A stretch of DNA of 43,419 bases from Lancefieldella parvula_C (GCF_000758945.1 NZ_JRND01000022.1:1-43419); one strand, 5' to 3'. Shown: positions 27,401-36,499, counted from the first letter of the stretch. The notes: generated from the letters alone by a model not told the origin. Numbers and translations: made by a program.

Positions 27401-29882
27401 GAGGCAGTTGAGTTGCACCCTCTGGGGTGATGCCAGCGCCGCGATTTACCGACTTAGACAGCAATGGAACAAACAGTTGAGTGGTATTTGCGGTGTTGCC
27501 GGTGTTATTGCGGACTGCAATATGAACGGTAGCAGTGTCTCCACGCTGCAGAACAGGAGTGGTTGCATCCTTGTTTGCAGAATCGTAGGTGTAGTCAGTA
27601 ACGCTTCCGGTAATGCCATCCTTAACGGAGAGGGTGGAGGCCGCGGCAATAGCAGATGCCTGTGCAATGTTGATACCAGGGCGCTCGGAGAGAGAAACCA
27701 TGGTCTCGCCAGAGTTGACGCTGTTGCCAAACAGGCTGGTGTACTGGGAAGTGTTCCAGTTGCTGCGGTCCCAGTGCTCGGCCTTAATCTGAGCGCCAAT
27801 TTCCTTGAAGTCTTTGGTGGTAATGCCAACAAAGTCGTTGATGTGGTAGATGCCCTTACCTGCAAGATCGGTGGTGTGGACATCCATGCTCAGAGTCATG
27901 TTCTTGCTGGTAAAGTCTGGCTGATACTGGCCGCGAGTCTCGTCGCCAACATCAATGGTGTACTTCCAAACCTTAACAGCTACGCCGTCCTTATCGTACG
28001 TTCCTACAAACTCTGGAGCGCTGAGCGTGCCATTGGAAATGGTGAGGTTGCTGTAAGTGAAGCCCTCAGGCATGATGACGTAGAGCACTGGCTCCTGAAG
28101 AGGATTCCAGTCCCAGTTTGCGTCGTCGATGCGACCAGAAATCTTGAAGGTCTCACCGCCGTTAATCTGGGTCTTATCAATGCTACCAACGCCGTTAAGA
28201 ACCTTGGGAGCGCCGGACTTAGCGGTCAGCGTAACGCCTGCGTCAGGAGTGGTACCGGTGTTGTAGAGCTTGACGTTAGTGACAACGTCGGCGTTAGTGC
28301 CCTTCTTCCAAGAGCCGTAAACGCCGTTGGAGATGTAACTCCAGCCGTAATACTCGTCAGTGACATGCTTGTTGTTCGGATTCCATGTATCGAGAAGATC
28401 GCTCATTGGCCTAATACCATCGTATCCGCCAAGAATTGGACCAAGGTCAACCTTGATGGAAGTGATGGAGGTATTGATATCAAGGCCAAGAGCAGTGTTG
28501 GTGATAAGTGCGGAGACACCAGAGGTTTGCAAAATGCTTGGGTCAGCAGTTCCGCTCGTACCGTCCGATGCGGTCCAGTGGATTGGACCATAGGTCATAC
28601 CAGCCTTGTAAGGGATGGTGACGCCGCGGATGATAGCGGTCTGGTTCTGATCGATGGTCATCTCAAGCGTCTTTGGAGCGGTGTCTGTGGAGAGCTCGTT
28701 CTTGATGAGGTAGGTACCAAGACGAACGTTGTAGGTATCGTTTTTCTTGTATGCCCAGTTAGGAGCTGTGTCGACAAGAGCGTGTGTGGTAAGACGCTCT
28801 GGGTTAAGACCGTCAATTACGGTAACCGTAAGAGTAGAAGAAGCGTTTGCAGAGGTACGGTTGACGTTTGGAGTGTCATTCCAAACGGACATAGTGAGAT
28901 TCTTAATGGTGACGTTAAAGGTTGAGTTGTTAGGTCTGGTGCTTGAAGCGGGAACCTTAATCTGTGGCTTAAAGGTTGGAGTACCTGCGTAAGAACCTGG
29001 CTCGTTCCACTCAACTGTTGCGGTCTTGTTAGTACCATCATCGGTGGTAGAAACAATGGTTCCTGCGGTGTTGTAGAGGCTGGTCTCGTTGACACCAACT
29101 AGCTCCATATCGCTTGGGTAGACAACCTGAACCGTAGTCTTGCTGTTTGCCTCGGTGAGTACCTTAGAGCCTGTGGTAGAAACCTGCAGGGTAGAGGTGG
29201 TGCCACCCTTAGAGAGAACCTCGGTGGACTGATCAGCCCAGAAACCATAGGTCATGGCGTCAGCTGCAGTAACAGATGAGGTATGTGGATCAATGTTTTG
29301 TGTTGCAGCGGTGCTCAAGCTAACACGAATTGCATTTGCGATAACCTGGCTTGCGCTCTGGTTCTCAACAGCATCGTCAAGCTTGAACTGAATTTCTCTT
29401 ACGGAAGAAACCTGGGTCAAGCCGTTTTTGGTCATGTAGACCAGATCACCACTGCGGTTCTTCTCGGAACTTGCGCCAGGATAGCCGTAAGGAAGGGTTC
29501 CCGTTCCCGTAGGTGTGGTAACCAGGTCAGAGAAGCTGGTGTTTGAGATGCCACCAACGGTAAACGTTGCACCTGGAAGACCTGTGACATAGAGTCCGTC
29601 TCCAAACCTCACGTTGAGGTAGGTTGGCGAGAACTGCAGCGAGGCAGGGATTGTGTAGCCAACATTCAAGGCGTAGGTGACTCCCGCCTTTAGAGCAGGG
29701 GTTTGACCTGCAAGAAGGTCAGCAACTTGGGCGTGAGTCGACGCATCTTCAATGCTCAGAGCATTGATTTGAAGACCTGTGGTGTCTTCTGCGTAAGCTA
29801 CGCTAAGGTTGGGCAGCAATGCTGCGACGAATGCAACGGCAGCTAAAAGCAACCCCGCTACAATCCTTGCCTTACTTTTCAT
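24465..29882 (-). CDS. Cell-wall-anchored surface protein with pilin-type isopeptide repeats (LPDTG)
   Basis: The 1805-aa exported protein has a signal peptide (cleavage after AYA, about residue 31). Residues ~35-1000 are a beta-rich adhesin region of no certain family, with DUF11-like features (NTGTTPDAGVTLTAKSGAPK). One Cna_B module follows (IKKIWKDNNNAAGKRPTP). Then four FctA/Spy0128-type pilin isopeptide domains are each marked by a Lys strand (VxKxVTG), FxFTLxRxDPSYPMP, GTYxYTIxE, YDKSVYTLTY and a final VFTNxYP with the bonding Asn. A Pro linker and KTKKKRV lead to LPDTG at 1771, a hydrophobic helix and VRKQK. It is 44 bp downstream of the 1342-aa surface gene with no terminator between, so probably the same transcript. 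AGGATG is a possible ribosome site. Confidence 0.93.
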   Translation of the reverse strand: MKSKARIVAGLLLAAVAFVAALLPNLSVAYAEDTTGLQINALSIEDASTHAQVADLLAGQTPALKAGVTYALNVGYTIPASLQFSPTYLNVRFGDGLYVTGLPGATFTVGGISNTSFSDLVTTPTGTGTLPYGYPGASSEKNRSGDLVYMTKNGLTQVSSVREIQFKLDDAVENQSASQVIANAIRVSLSTAATQNIDPHTSSVTAADAMTYGFWADQSTEVLSKGGTTSTLQVSTTGSKVLTEANSKTTVQVVYPSDMELVGVNETSLYNTAGTIVSTTDDGTNKTATVEWNEPGSYAGTPTFKPQIKVPASSTRPNNSTFNVTIKNLTMSVWNDTPNVNRTSANASSTLTVTVIDGLNPERLTTHALVDTAPNWAYKKNDTYNVRLGTYLIKNELSTDTAPKTLEMTIDQNQTAIIRGVTIPYKAGMTYGPIHWTASDGTSGTADPSILQTSGVSALITNTALGLDINTSITSIKVDLGPILGGYDGIRPMSDLLDTWNPNNKHVTDEYYGWSYISNGVYGSWKKGTNADVVTNVKLYNTGTTPDAGVTLTAKSGAPKVLNGVGSIDKTQINGGETFKISGRIDDANWDWNPLQEPVLYVIMPEGFTYSNLTISNGTLSAPEFVGTYDKDGVAVKVWKYTIDVGDETRGQYQPDFTSKNMTLSMDVHTTDLAGKGIYHINDFVGITTKDFKEIGAQIKAEHWDRSNWNTSQYTSLFGNSVNSGETMVSLSERPGINIAQASAIAAASTLSVKDGITGSVTDYTYDSANKDATTPVLQRGDTATVHIAVRNNTGNTANTTQLFVPLLSKSVNRGAGITPEGATQLPLALESVNSSSNFSHKYIKLNPGVTYDANHAPQPGDYTVVNDPAEADMVLFTSTRALAANSGGFVDVTYKVADNVDASYTSKRSVFSSVLDYDIAGNHSTRSLSTHALSFAGIDITIKKIWKDNNNAAGKRPTPADFGANNLELTNDKNLDTSVVTPTVTDNGDNTYTIVYRGLRKYVDNTATDTVSYTITETPLNYYYAERTHIFTAEQYAETQTLTNEYRVMPVIVNPSVKKEVTGDVPVEIHPGNPSPVSLLNSLLNGGAADVANPPGAGNDGLSDSFIDGLINNFLENGSEDEADAPNVFVFELRRLDPSSPMPEGSTGDTARTRRILAGDAKFKSITFEQPGTYVYTIKEIEGNQDIDYDKSVYTLTYTVTDNGSGQLQAKRALSKTAPDGTVTVIDLGENNDENGAVFTNHYPEEGSDYLYHEEYIEKNITGDIPHFPPPKAGEPSPASLLNDVEPVNEPDVFTFTLTRDDSSYPMPEGTEGDTASTTIYLNGTSSFGQFKFTKEGTYTYTVRELTGSQTNVRYDKTYYKLKYVVSRNEDGKLELKRFYTKINPDGTTQEITVAESWETGIRFVNHYSNEDPEPAKHAPSVTKIVEGGYPRNIVPDTDTPGMAATSLGSTRAATENEDHTFTFTLKRTDPSYPMPENSDGDTKQTKILLHGTASFGEITFTEAGTYTYTIYEEMGTQGIRYDQSVYTLTYKVTYDGEGHLKAERTMTKADENGNVTTVDLGENNDAVGAVFTNVYPDPLPARDYPVVQKVVTGNAPDAPTDYPSVLPDDNGGNPRTATTQDVFKFTLTRNDPSYPMPNNATTDSVETSVDVSGDNNFGELVFTQPGTYVYTIKEVTGTNQRVTYDKSVYTLTYTVFKNDDGELDFTYHITKTAEDGTVTEIDQCECRSTPPLVFTNDYPEPEPQPTPDPEPTPSPDPHKPSKTKKKRVLPDTGDVAELVIASVGMVASGITALGFALRVRKQK
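24665..26750 (-). repeat. Four pilin-isopeptide (FctA/Spy0128-like) repeat modules
   Basis: Four modules lie roughly at 26750-26105, 26110-25650, 25640-25150 and 25130-24665. Repeated DNA encodes PSYPMP, GTYTYTI, YDKSVYTLTY and VFTNxYP in each. The first module has a ~45-residue insert (LLNSLLNGG ... NFLENGSEDEADA). High similarity suggests duplication and makes the array a likely site of length variation. Confidence 0.8.
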
Positions 29883-29926
29883 AGCACATCCTAACTAGAG
29901 CGATACAGAACCAATCACTTTCTTTC

Positions 29927-32900
29927 TTACTTATTCTTACGACGCTTAGTAATGCCAAGTGAAGTCATTACAGCGGTCATACCAGCGAGAAGTGCAGCAA
30001 GAGGTGCTGCAGCAGAAGCATCTCCGGTGTATGGAGTCTTCTGCTTCTTTTTCTTAGATGGCTTAGTTGGAGTAGAAGGAGTCTCTGGAGTCTCATCCTC
30101 TGCAACAGTAATGGTTAGCTGGATTGTGTCGTTATCAGTTGCAACGGCGTCCTTACCATCTGGCCACTGGACACCATTCCAGGTGAACGAGAAGACCTTG
30201 CGGTTGCCAGCTGCGGAATCAGCAATAGCGCTGAAGGAGCCGGTAACGGTGCCGACAGCGGTGAGCTGGGTACCTGCAGCAACGTTGGAGTCAATGGTGA
30301 CGCCAGGAATGGTGAGCTTCATCCAGCCATCGTTGGCACTTGCCTCATCAACAATGCGCTCAAGGTCAGAGTACGTCCTAATGGAGGAAGGATCGCTGAG
30401 CTCAAAGGTGACGGTAACCGTACGACCGTTGACCTGAACATCGCTGACCTTAAAGCCACTACCAAAGTTGGAAGCCTGGATAGTGTTGGCATCAAGGTTG
30501 CTTGGAAGTGTCATTCCCTCAGGAACGGTCAGAGTTGCTGTGAACTTGAACTTGAGGTTGCTCAGCGTAATAGTGTCATGGTTGGTATTAGGGTAGGCGC
30601 GCTCAATGTTGTTCATCTGCTCTTGGATAGAGGAAGCAAGAATGGAACCAGTGAGGTTAAAGGTAGAACCTGCCTTCATAGTGATGACCTGGTCATGCTC
30701 GGTATTCTCGTCAGCAAGCATATCTGCAGGAAGATTCATCTCAATTGGGTTGTTCACAATCAGAGTTTGCTGAATGCCGGTACCACGAGGGTCCCTGCTC
30801 GCAGCAATCTGAACGCCGTTCCAAGAAAGTTCGAACTTCTTGGTGACGTTGGTGACGGTGTTCTTTGCAAAAGATTCAAAGGAGCCAGTAAGAGTACCTG
30901 TAGCGGTGAGCTCCTGACCATTGGTTACCTGAGTTGGGTCAAGTGTGAGACCATCAACAGTTACGGTAAGAGGTCTTGCAATTTCTGCGGTAGCCGCATC
31001 GTCTTTGCCAACTGTCTCGACAGCGTCTTTGAGCTGCTTGTAGTTGGTGTAAGTGCCCTTGAGCTTCAGGGTAACGGTAACTTCCTGACCGTTCACGGAA
31101 ACGTTTGTAACCTCAAAGAGATCACCAAGGCCAGAGGTAGTTACTGTTGGATTAGCTGGGACAACAACGCCAGCAGGAAGCGTGAGCTTTGCAGTAAAGG
31201 TAGAAGTTGTGCCAGAAAGCGTAATCTTGGTTAGGTCGTCGAGGCCGCCAGCAATGCCATTCTCAAAAGCGCTCATCTGATTAATGACGGAAGTAGCGTC
31301 AATAGCGCCTGTAAGACTGAAGCTCTTATCGTTAGAAACTTCCTTGATCTGAGTGGTGTTGCTCTGAGAATCACTCCACATATCAGCAGGAAGATCGCTA
31401 GTAAGCTCTACTCTCTGGATGGAAGGATCTTCCTTCCACTTGAGGTAATAGGTGACATCGTTGGTGAGCGTTGCTCCACCGTTGATGGTTGCAGGGGAGT
31501 TACCTGCAGCGTCGGTGAACCAGTAGTGATAGTTGTGACCAATAACAATGCCAAAGAAGGTCATTGGATCATCCGCGTTGTCCAGAATGTGGTTCTCAAA
31601 AGTTGCAATATTTGTGTAGGCAGTATTGGTGTTAGAACTGGTAGGACTTGCAATTCCAGCAGTTGTAGCGCTAAGGGTGTTGCTACTGAGGTTCTGAAGC
31701 AGCGCATTGACGTTGGTCTGCTCAGCAACAGTTGGGTGAGTCTTGATAGTTGCAACTTCTCCGCCGTTTGCATCGGTGGTGATGTCAAAGACGTTTGGAT
31801 TCTGCTTAAAGACGCTGTTCGCAGAGAAGGTTCCACCATTTGCCGAGAAGGACACGGTAAGGTGCTGCTCTTCCCACTCTGCATACAGATCAACGGTATC
31901 AGTACCTGCAGGAACAGCAAGGCTGGAATTAGCCGCTACCTCATCGCCAGCTCCGTTTGCCTGAGTGGTCCAGCGCTTGAAGGTTTTACCTGCAATGTTG
32001 AAGTTGCTGTCGCGATTGTTAACGTCAGTGTTAGAAAGAACGTTAACGGTGCGACCAGCATTTGTAGCAACGCGCTCAATAACGGTAACGCCGTTGCCGT
32101 TGTGATATCTGACATAGAGCCAAGCAGTGTTGGCCTTCCAATGTGGATAGACCGTCATGTCAGAGGTGACCTGGGTATCAGCGGTGAACTGGTGCTCGGT
32201 ACCAGCAGCGTCGGTGTAGTACCAGCCGTCAAACTCCTGACCACTTGCATAAGGATCTGCAGGTAGGGTAGTGGAGCCTTCTGCTACAGAAGAAGCAGTT
32301 GCAAGAGAGTTGCCGCGCATAGCAAGAGCAGTCTTGTTAGCAGTAGTGCCGTCAGCAAATGTTGGGTTGACGCCGGTAACGCCTGGGGTATTGAGGTCAA
32401 AGGTAACGGTTGCGGCAGGTGCCCAAACGTGCTTCTGACCATCGCTTGATGCGTTAGCAACTGGGTAGGTATAGGTTGCTCCGTTAGCATTAATGAGGCT
32501 TAGAGAGTTAGTTGATGGGTCAGCAAGGGTAAAGAGCGAGAGAACCTCGTTGCCGTTAGCTGCACCGTTTGTAGGGATAGTGCTACCAAAGCCACTGTTG
32601 TAGCTTGGTGCGTATTTGAGCAGGTAAGAGCCGCCAACAACGTTGTAGTTCTGACGAGTCTGGCCAGCGCCGTTATCGGAGTTCTTGGTAGCAGGGGTTT
32701 CTACCAGGCTGTTTCCGGTGAATTGGATGGAGCCGTTAGTCTGGGCTCCAAAGAGGGCGCCAGAGTTACGACCGTCTCCCTTAATGGTGGAGTTGTTAAT
32801 GATGACATCACCAGTGTTGACGTTAAGACCGCCAGTTCCACCGTTGGTGAAGTTAAGGGTTGAGTTAGTAACGTTTACTGTTCCACCAGCTACACCAACA

Positions 32901-33955
32901 GAAATGCCAGAAGTTGAGCCAGCATTAGCATTAATGGTGGAGTTAACGATATTGGAAGTTCCCTGGATGGTCATGCCCGTAGCGCCGTACCATGAAGGAT
33001 TAATGGTAAGGGTGGAGTCATTCATGTTGAGCTGGTTGACGTAGAAAGTCTGACCAAAGCCTTCAACGGTAAGGTCTGTGTTCCTAAGGTTGAGGTTGCG
33101 AGCGTCATTCCAGGTACGAGCCTGTGAAGTTACTTTGATAGTAGCGTTTTCAAAGGTGACACCAGACTCAAAGAAGTTTGTATTGCTCTTATCGTCTGCG
33201 GTGATGGTAACGCTGCTCTTGTTGGTGCTGCCGCTAACGGTTCCGCCAAGAGAAATACCGCGCGAGCCGCTTGCACCTGCGTTGTTCCTGAAGACATAAG
33301 TACCATCAGTGATGGTAGACCCATCCTGTGCGGTTAGTGCTGTCTTGAAGCCAGACATGGTAAGAGTGCCCGTGCCGGTCAGCGTTGAGCCAGGTGATAG
33401 AACCAGACCGTCAATGCTGTTTCCAGTGCCAGTAAGCGTTGCGCCCTCAGATTCAATCTTGAGTGTAAGACCAGAAGGAATGGTAACCGTAGAGGTCAGA
33501 TTGAGGTTGCCTTTGAGATGAATGGTGTAGATTGAAGAAGTTTCTCCCCACAGCTCCAGTGCTTTCTGGAGAGATTTAACAGGATCGGAGCTGGAGCCCT
33601 CGTTAGTATCGCTACCGTTGGTTCCGTCTACCCAGAGCTCAGTTGAGATGTAAGAAAGGCTTCTTGTAACACGGCGAGAAGATCTTTCTGCAGGAGCAGC
33701 AGTCTGTTCAGAGGTCTGCTGGTTGGAAGTAGACTCTGCGGTAGTGGTAGCCTCAGTAGAGCTCTCTGCAGTTGCCTCCGAAGTTGAGGCAGTTGCATCA
33801 CTTGTTTGAGTTGCTGCAACTTCTTGCGTCTGAGTTACTTCTTGAGTGCTAGCAATTTCTGCTAACGCTGAAGAAGGGACCAAAGAGAGCGCGAGTACCA
33901 AAGACATAGCTGTCTTTGCCCCTTTGCTTGCAAAGTTCTTGTTTTTTCTTTCCAT
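29927..33955 (-). CDS. Cell-wall-anchored surface protein with beta-helix and InlB-type repeats (TPYTG)
   Basis: The 1342-aa exported protein has a signal peptide (cleavage after ALA, about residue 32), then a Ser/Thr/Glu/Ala-rich region (35-100). Residues ~100-430 look like a right-handed parallel beta-helix with short NS/NN turns (MNDSTLTINPS, NIVNSTINANAGSTSG). From ~530 to 850 are InlB B-repeat/Flg_new-type modules ending HWK, EWEE and LKWKE. Two related ~190-residue modules (about 860-1270) share PADM, FSLTG/FNLTG, FTATLTVP and GTxTGSF and are not assigned to a family. A Lys-rich linker leads to TPYTG (1307-1311), a hydrophobic segment and KRRKNK. The anchor has Thr where LPxTG has Leu. 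The start at 33955 follows AGGGG; a TTG lies five codons upstream. Confidence 0.92.
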   Translation of the reverse strand: MERKNKNFASKGAKTAMSLVLALSLVPSSALAEIASTQEVTQTQEVAATQTSDATASTSEATAESSTEATTTAESTSNQQTSEQTAAPAERSSRRVTRSLSYISTELWVDGTNGSDTNEGSSSDPVKSLQKALELWGETSSIYTIHLKGNLNLTSTVTIPSGLTLKIESEGATLTGTGNSIDGLVLSPGSTLTGTGTLTMSGFKTALTAQDGSTITDGTYVFRNNAGASGSRGISLGGTVSGSTNKSSVTITADDKSNTNFFESGVTFENATIKVTSQARTWNDARNLNLRNTDLTVEGFGQTFYVNQLNMNDSTLTINPSWYGATGMTIQGTSNIVNSTINANAGSTSGISVGVAGGTVNVTNSTLNFTNGGTGGLNVNTGDVIINNSTIKGDGRNSGALFGAQTNGSIQFTGNSLVETPATKNSDNGAGQTRQNYNVVGGSYLLKYAPSYNSGFGSTIPTNGAANGNEVLSLFTLADPSTNSLSLINANGATYTYPVANASSDGQKHVWAPAATVTFDLNTPGVTGVNPTFADGTTANKTALAMRGNSLATASSVAEGSTTLPADPYASGQEFDGWYYTDAAGTEHQFTADTQVTSDMTVYPHWKANTAWLYVRYHNGNGVTVIERVATNAGRTVNVLSNTDVNNRDSNFNIAGKTFKRWTTQANGAGDEVAANSSLAVPAGTDTVDLYAEWEEQHLTVSFSANGGTFSANSVFKQNPNVFDITTDANGGEVATIKTHPTVAEQTNVNALLQNLSSNTLSATTAGIASPTSSNTNTAYTNIATFENHILDNADDPMTFFGIVIGHNYHYWFTDAAGNSPATINGGATLTNDVTYYLKWKEDPSIQRVELTSDLPADMWSDSQSNTTQIKEVSNDKSFSLTGAIDATSVINQMSAFENGIAGGLDDLTKITLSGTTSTFTAKLTLPAGVVVPANPTVTTSGLGDLFEVTNVSVNGQEVTVTLKLKGTYTNYKQLKDAVETVGKDDAATAEIARPLTVTVDGLTLDPTQVTNGQELTATGTLTGSFESFAKNTVTNVTKKFELSWNGVQIAASRDPRGTGIQQTLIVNNPIEMNLPADMLADENTEHDQVITMKAGSTFNLTGSILASSIQEQMNNIERAYPNTNHDTITLSNLKFKFTATLTVPEGMTLPSNLDANTIQASNFGSGFKVSDVQVNGRTVTVTFELSDPSSIRTYSDLERIVDEASANDGWMKLTIPGVTIDSNVAAGTQLTAVGTVTGSFSAIADSAAGNRKVFSFTWNGVQWPDGKDAVATDNDTIQLTITVAEDETPETPSTPTKPSKKKKQKTPYTGDASAAAPLAALLAGMTAVMTSLGITKRRKNK

Positions 33956-34491
33956 ACCTACCCCTAACAAATAGTGAATACCCCAACAAAATTTGCAATT
34001 AAATCTTGTGCCAAAAGTGATAAATCACGATAAGCACGATGGAGACAAATGACACATATTCAGAGCATTTTTTGTATAGATAATTATCTATTATTTTGGT
34101 AAAAATTGTTAGCTCAACCAGCGATTTTTATAGTTTGAACACATTTCAAAAAACGTCTTCATCTCATGTTATATAAATAATTTAATCAAAATATTTGGTA
34201 CGTTGAAAAATGGCATTTAAATTGCTCTATTTTTAACGATTTTCTCGACATTTGTCATAAACGTGCAACGGATAAAAATTGCAATAGAAATGTATTAAAT
34301 TTTAAGACAAATGTGAGTTATGCGGAAACTGAATAGCGGAAGCTGGATAGTTAACAATTTCATGAAATTTGGAGTTCAAAATTTTCTAGCAAGAGAAGCT
34401 TTGTACACTAAGAAAAAGACAGTTAAGAGGATGTGCAGTCTACGCAAATAGTGCGCGAAAGATACGTTTGAATGTGTTGAGCGGGGGAGTT
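33956..34491. other. AT-rich divergent control region of the surface operon and HD gene
   Basis: No gene. It contains a perfect 16-bp palindrome ATAGATAATTATCTAT (34076-34091) and three copies of GACAAATG: 34044-34051, inverted 34249-34256, and 34306-34313. Both are plausible binding sites for regulators of the surface-protein operon. I could not identify a consensus promoter. Confidence 0.55.
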
Positions 34492-35136
34492 ATGGACTCA
34501 AAAATTATCGATGACGCTTTGGACTTTGTAAAAGAGGTCTTCTCCACAGATTTTAGTGGCCACGATTACTTCCACACGTTGCGCGTGTACAAAATGGCTG
34601 TAAGAATTGCGCAAGAGGAAGGAGCAAATCAAGAGATTGTTGCCCTTGCTGCGCTTTTGCACGATGTTGATGACATCAAGCTTTCTCCAGAGACGCATGA
34701 GAATAAGGATAGGGTTGTTGGTTTTCTGCGCCAGCATGCTGTTGACGAGGCCACTATCCAGGCAATTTGTACCGCAATCGATGAGGTTTCTTTCTCGGGA
34801 ACAGACTCGGTAGTTCCTTCAACGCTTGAAGGTATGTGTGTTCAAGACGCAGATCGCCTGGACGCGCTTGGTGCTGTTGGCATCGCACGTACCTTTGCCT
34901 ATGGTGGAAGTCATGGTCGTGGTATGTATGACCCAGATGAGCCACCAACTCTTAATATGAGCAGTGAGGAGTATCACTCACACAAATCAACGTCGCTCAA
35001 TCACTTTTACGAGAAACTCTTTTTACTGGCAGACATGATGAATACGCGCAGTGGAAAAGAGCTAGGAAAAGCTCGCGAGAAGTACATGCGTGAGTATATT
35101 GACCAGTTCTTAGATGAGTGGAACGGTGAACGCTAA
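34492..35136 (+). CDS. HD domain phosphohydrolase
   Basis: The 214-aa cytosolic metal-dependent hydrolase has the HD signature in order: HDYFHTLRVYKMA (about 21-33, first His), LLHDVDDIK (HD pair), then QDADRLDALGAVGIARTFAYGG (distal Asp), as in the YedJ-like subgroup. Substrates for this subgroup are not settled, often nucleotides or phosphate esters. The start at 34492 is backed by GGGGGAG five bases upstream; the frame opens at 34468. It is a single gene, with a weakly spaced MetE-like gene 100 bp downstream. Confidence 0.92.
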   Translation: MDSKIIDDALDFVKEVFSTDFSGHDYFHTLRVYKMAVRIAQEEGANQEIVALAALLHDVDDIKLSPETHENKDRVVGFLRQHAVDEATIQAICTAIDEVSFSGTDSVVPSTLEGMCVQDADRLDALGAVGIARTFAYGGSHGRGMYDPDEPPTLNMSSEEYHSHKSTSLNHFYEKLFLLADMMNTRSGKELGKAREKYMREYIDQFLDEWNGER

Positions 35137-35237
35137 GATATAGTTTTTAGCTATATGAATTAGTTAAGTATTTGTATTTCACAAGTAAAGTTTTGATTGT
35201 CATACTGGTTTCTCGTAAGCAGTTCTAAGGGGCTATG

Positions 35238-36365
35238 ATGGCAATCAAAAATGATAAAACTACTCCACATCGCTTTGATGTTGTTGGTAGCTTTCTTCGT
35301 CCAGAGAATCTCAAGCAGGCTCGTATTCAGTTCGAAAAAGGTCAGATTGATGCACATGAGCTCAAGCAAGTAGAGGACAAAGCTATTACAGAGCTTATCC
35401 AAAAGGAGAAGCAGGCAGGCCTTAAAGTCATTACTGACGGTGAGTTTAGACGTGCAACCTGGCACCTCGATTTTATGTGGGCGTTTGAAGGTATTGGCCA
35501 TGCGCCAACTAATACTGGACTGCCTTTCCACGATGAGACTGCAGAGATTGACGACACCTTCCTCGTAGGAAAAGTGGAGCTCACCAAAGAGCATCCCTTT
35601 ATAGAGCACTTCCGCTTTGTTCAGCAGTTTGAGGACGAGACAACTGTTGCCAAGCTTACTATTCCTGCACCTGCACAGTTTATTGAGCAGTTCATTATGC
35701 CCATGAATCGCGAGCAGACTAACAAGTACTATGCCAACGACCAGGACCTTCTTGAAGATATTGTTGCTGGCTACAGTGCGTTTATTAAGCAGGTATATGC
35801 TGCAGGCTGTCGTAATCTTCAGCTTGATGACTGCTCATGGGGCGTGCTGGTTGACCCACGTGCAGAGCTTTTCTTTGGCGCTGACCAGGAGGGTCTTAAG
35901 AAGATTAAGGCACTGCTCTTGGAGATTAACAACCGTGTTCTTGATGCGGCTCCAGCTGACCTGACTATTAACACGCATGTTTGCCGTGGTAACTTCCACA
36001 GTACCTGGGCCTGCGAAGGTGGTTATGACGATGTGGCCGACGCTCTTCTTGCTCAAGAGCACGTAAACGCTTTCTTCTTAGAATTTGATGATCATCGCTC
36101 CGGTGGCTTTGAGCCCCTGGCTTCTGTTCCAGCTGGTAAAAAAGTTGTGCTTGGTCTGATCACCACCAAGCACGCCCAGCTGGAAGAGAAAGCCAAGGTT
36201 ATTGAGCGTGTTCATGAGGCGGCTCAGTACGTACCTCTGGAGAATCTCTGCCTTTCTCCCCAGTGCGGCTTTGCAAGCTGCGAGATTGGTAACAAGCTTA
36301 CCGAAGATGAGCAGTGGGCAAAGATTGCGCTGGTTAAAGAAATTGCAGAAGAGGTTTGGGGCTAG
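35238..36365 (+). CDS. MetE-like cobalamin-independent methyltransferase (YxjG/YxjH type)
   Basis: 375 aa, about half a full MetE: only the C-terminal catalytic barrel is present, as in the YxjG/YxjH and core-MetE families. It begins FDVVGSFLRPENL, continues ITDGEFRRATW, and retains zinc-site motifs: HVCRGNF (His-x-Cys), EFDD (Glu), and SPQCGFAS (distal Cys). It probably moves a methyl group to a thiol such as homocysteine from a donor not readable here. Tandem ATGs occur at 35235 and 35238; GGGG at 35229-35232 favours the second. I saw no S-box or T-box upstream. A hairpin with T7 follows at 36441. Confidence 0.92.
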   Translation: MAIKNDKTTPHRFDVVGSFLRPENLKQARIQFEKGQIDAHELKQVEDKAITELIQKEKQAGLKVITDGEFRRATWHLDFMWAFEGIGHAPTNTGLPFHDETAEIDDTFLVGKVELTKEHPFIEHFRFVQQFEDETTVAKLTIPAPAQFIEQFIMPMNREQTNKYYANDQDLLEDIVAGYSAFIKQVYAAGCRNLQLDDCSWGVLVDPRAELFFGADQEGLKKIKALLLEINNRVLDAAPADLTINTHVCRGNFHSTWACEGGYDDVADALLAQEHVNAFFLEFDDHRSGGFEPLASVPAGKKVVLGLITTKHAQLEEKAKVIERVHEAAQYVPLENLCLSPQCGFASCEIGNKLTEDEQWAKIALVKEIAEEVWG

Positions 36366-36440
36366 ACATCGGCTGGTTCACGGCTTGCCTGCGACTTACA
36401 CGCCGTTTACCGAAGAGTTTCTGACCATACGTTCTTCTCG

Positions 36441-36474
36441 ACTCCTGTCCACTAAAATGGACAGGAGTTTTTTT
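36441..36474 (+). terminator. Terminator containing the TGTCCA-N6-TGGACA palindrome
   Basis: ACTCCTGTCCA (36441-36451) pairs with TGGACAGGAGT (36458-36468), an 11-bp stem with a 6-nt loop, followed by seven T's. It ends the MetE-like transcript. Its loop-proximal part is the same gapped palindrome as at 9975-9992 and 37929-37946, and it lies 26 bp before the WYL regulator start, so it may double as an operator. Confidence 0.82.
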
Positions 36475-36499
36475 ATTGGCGCTAGACTTCGGAGGCAGT

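Noticed and set aside
27111..28925. A 604-codon plus-strand open frame opposite the 1805-aa surface gene
   Set aside because: It is antisense to a well-supported protein with signal peptide and sorting signal. Its translation has no domain features, and long antisense frames arise from the repetitive codon use of the surface gene.
35137..35237. SAM riboswitch or T-box before the MetE-like gene
   Set aside because: Only 100 bp, no matching conserved core or terminator/antiterminator pair.
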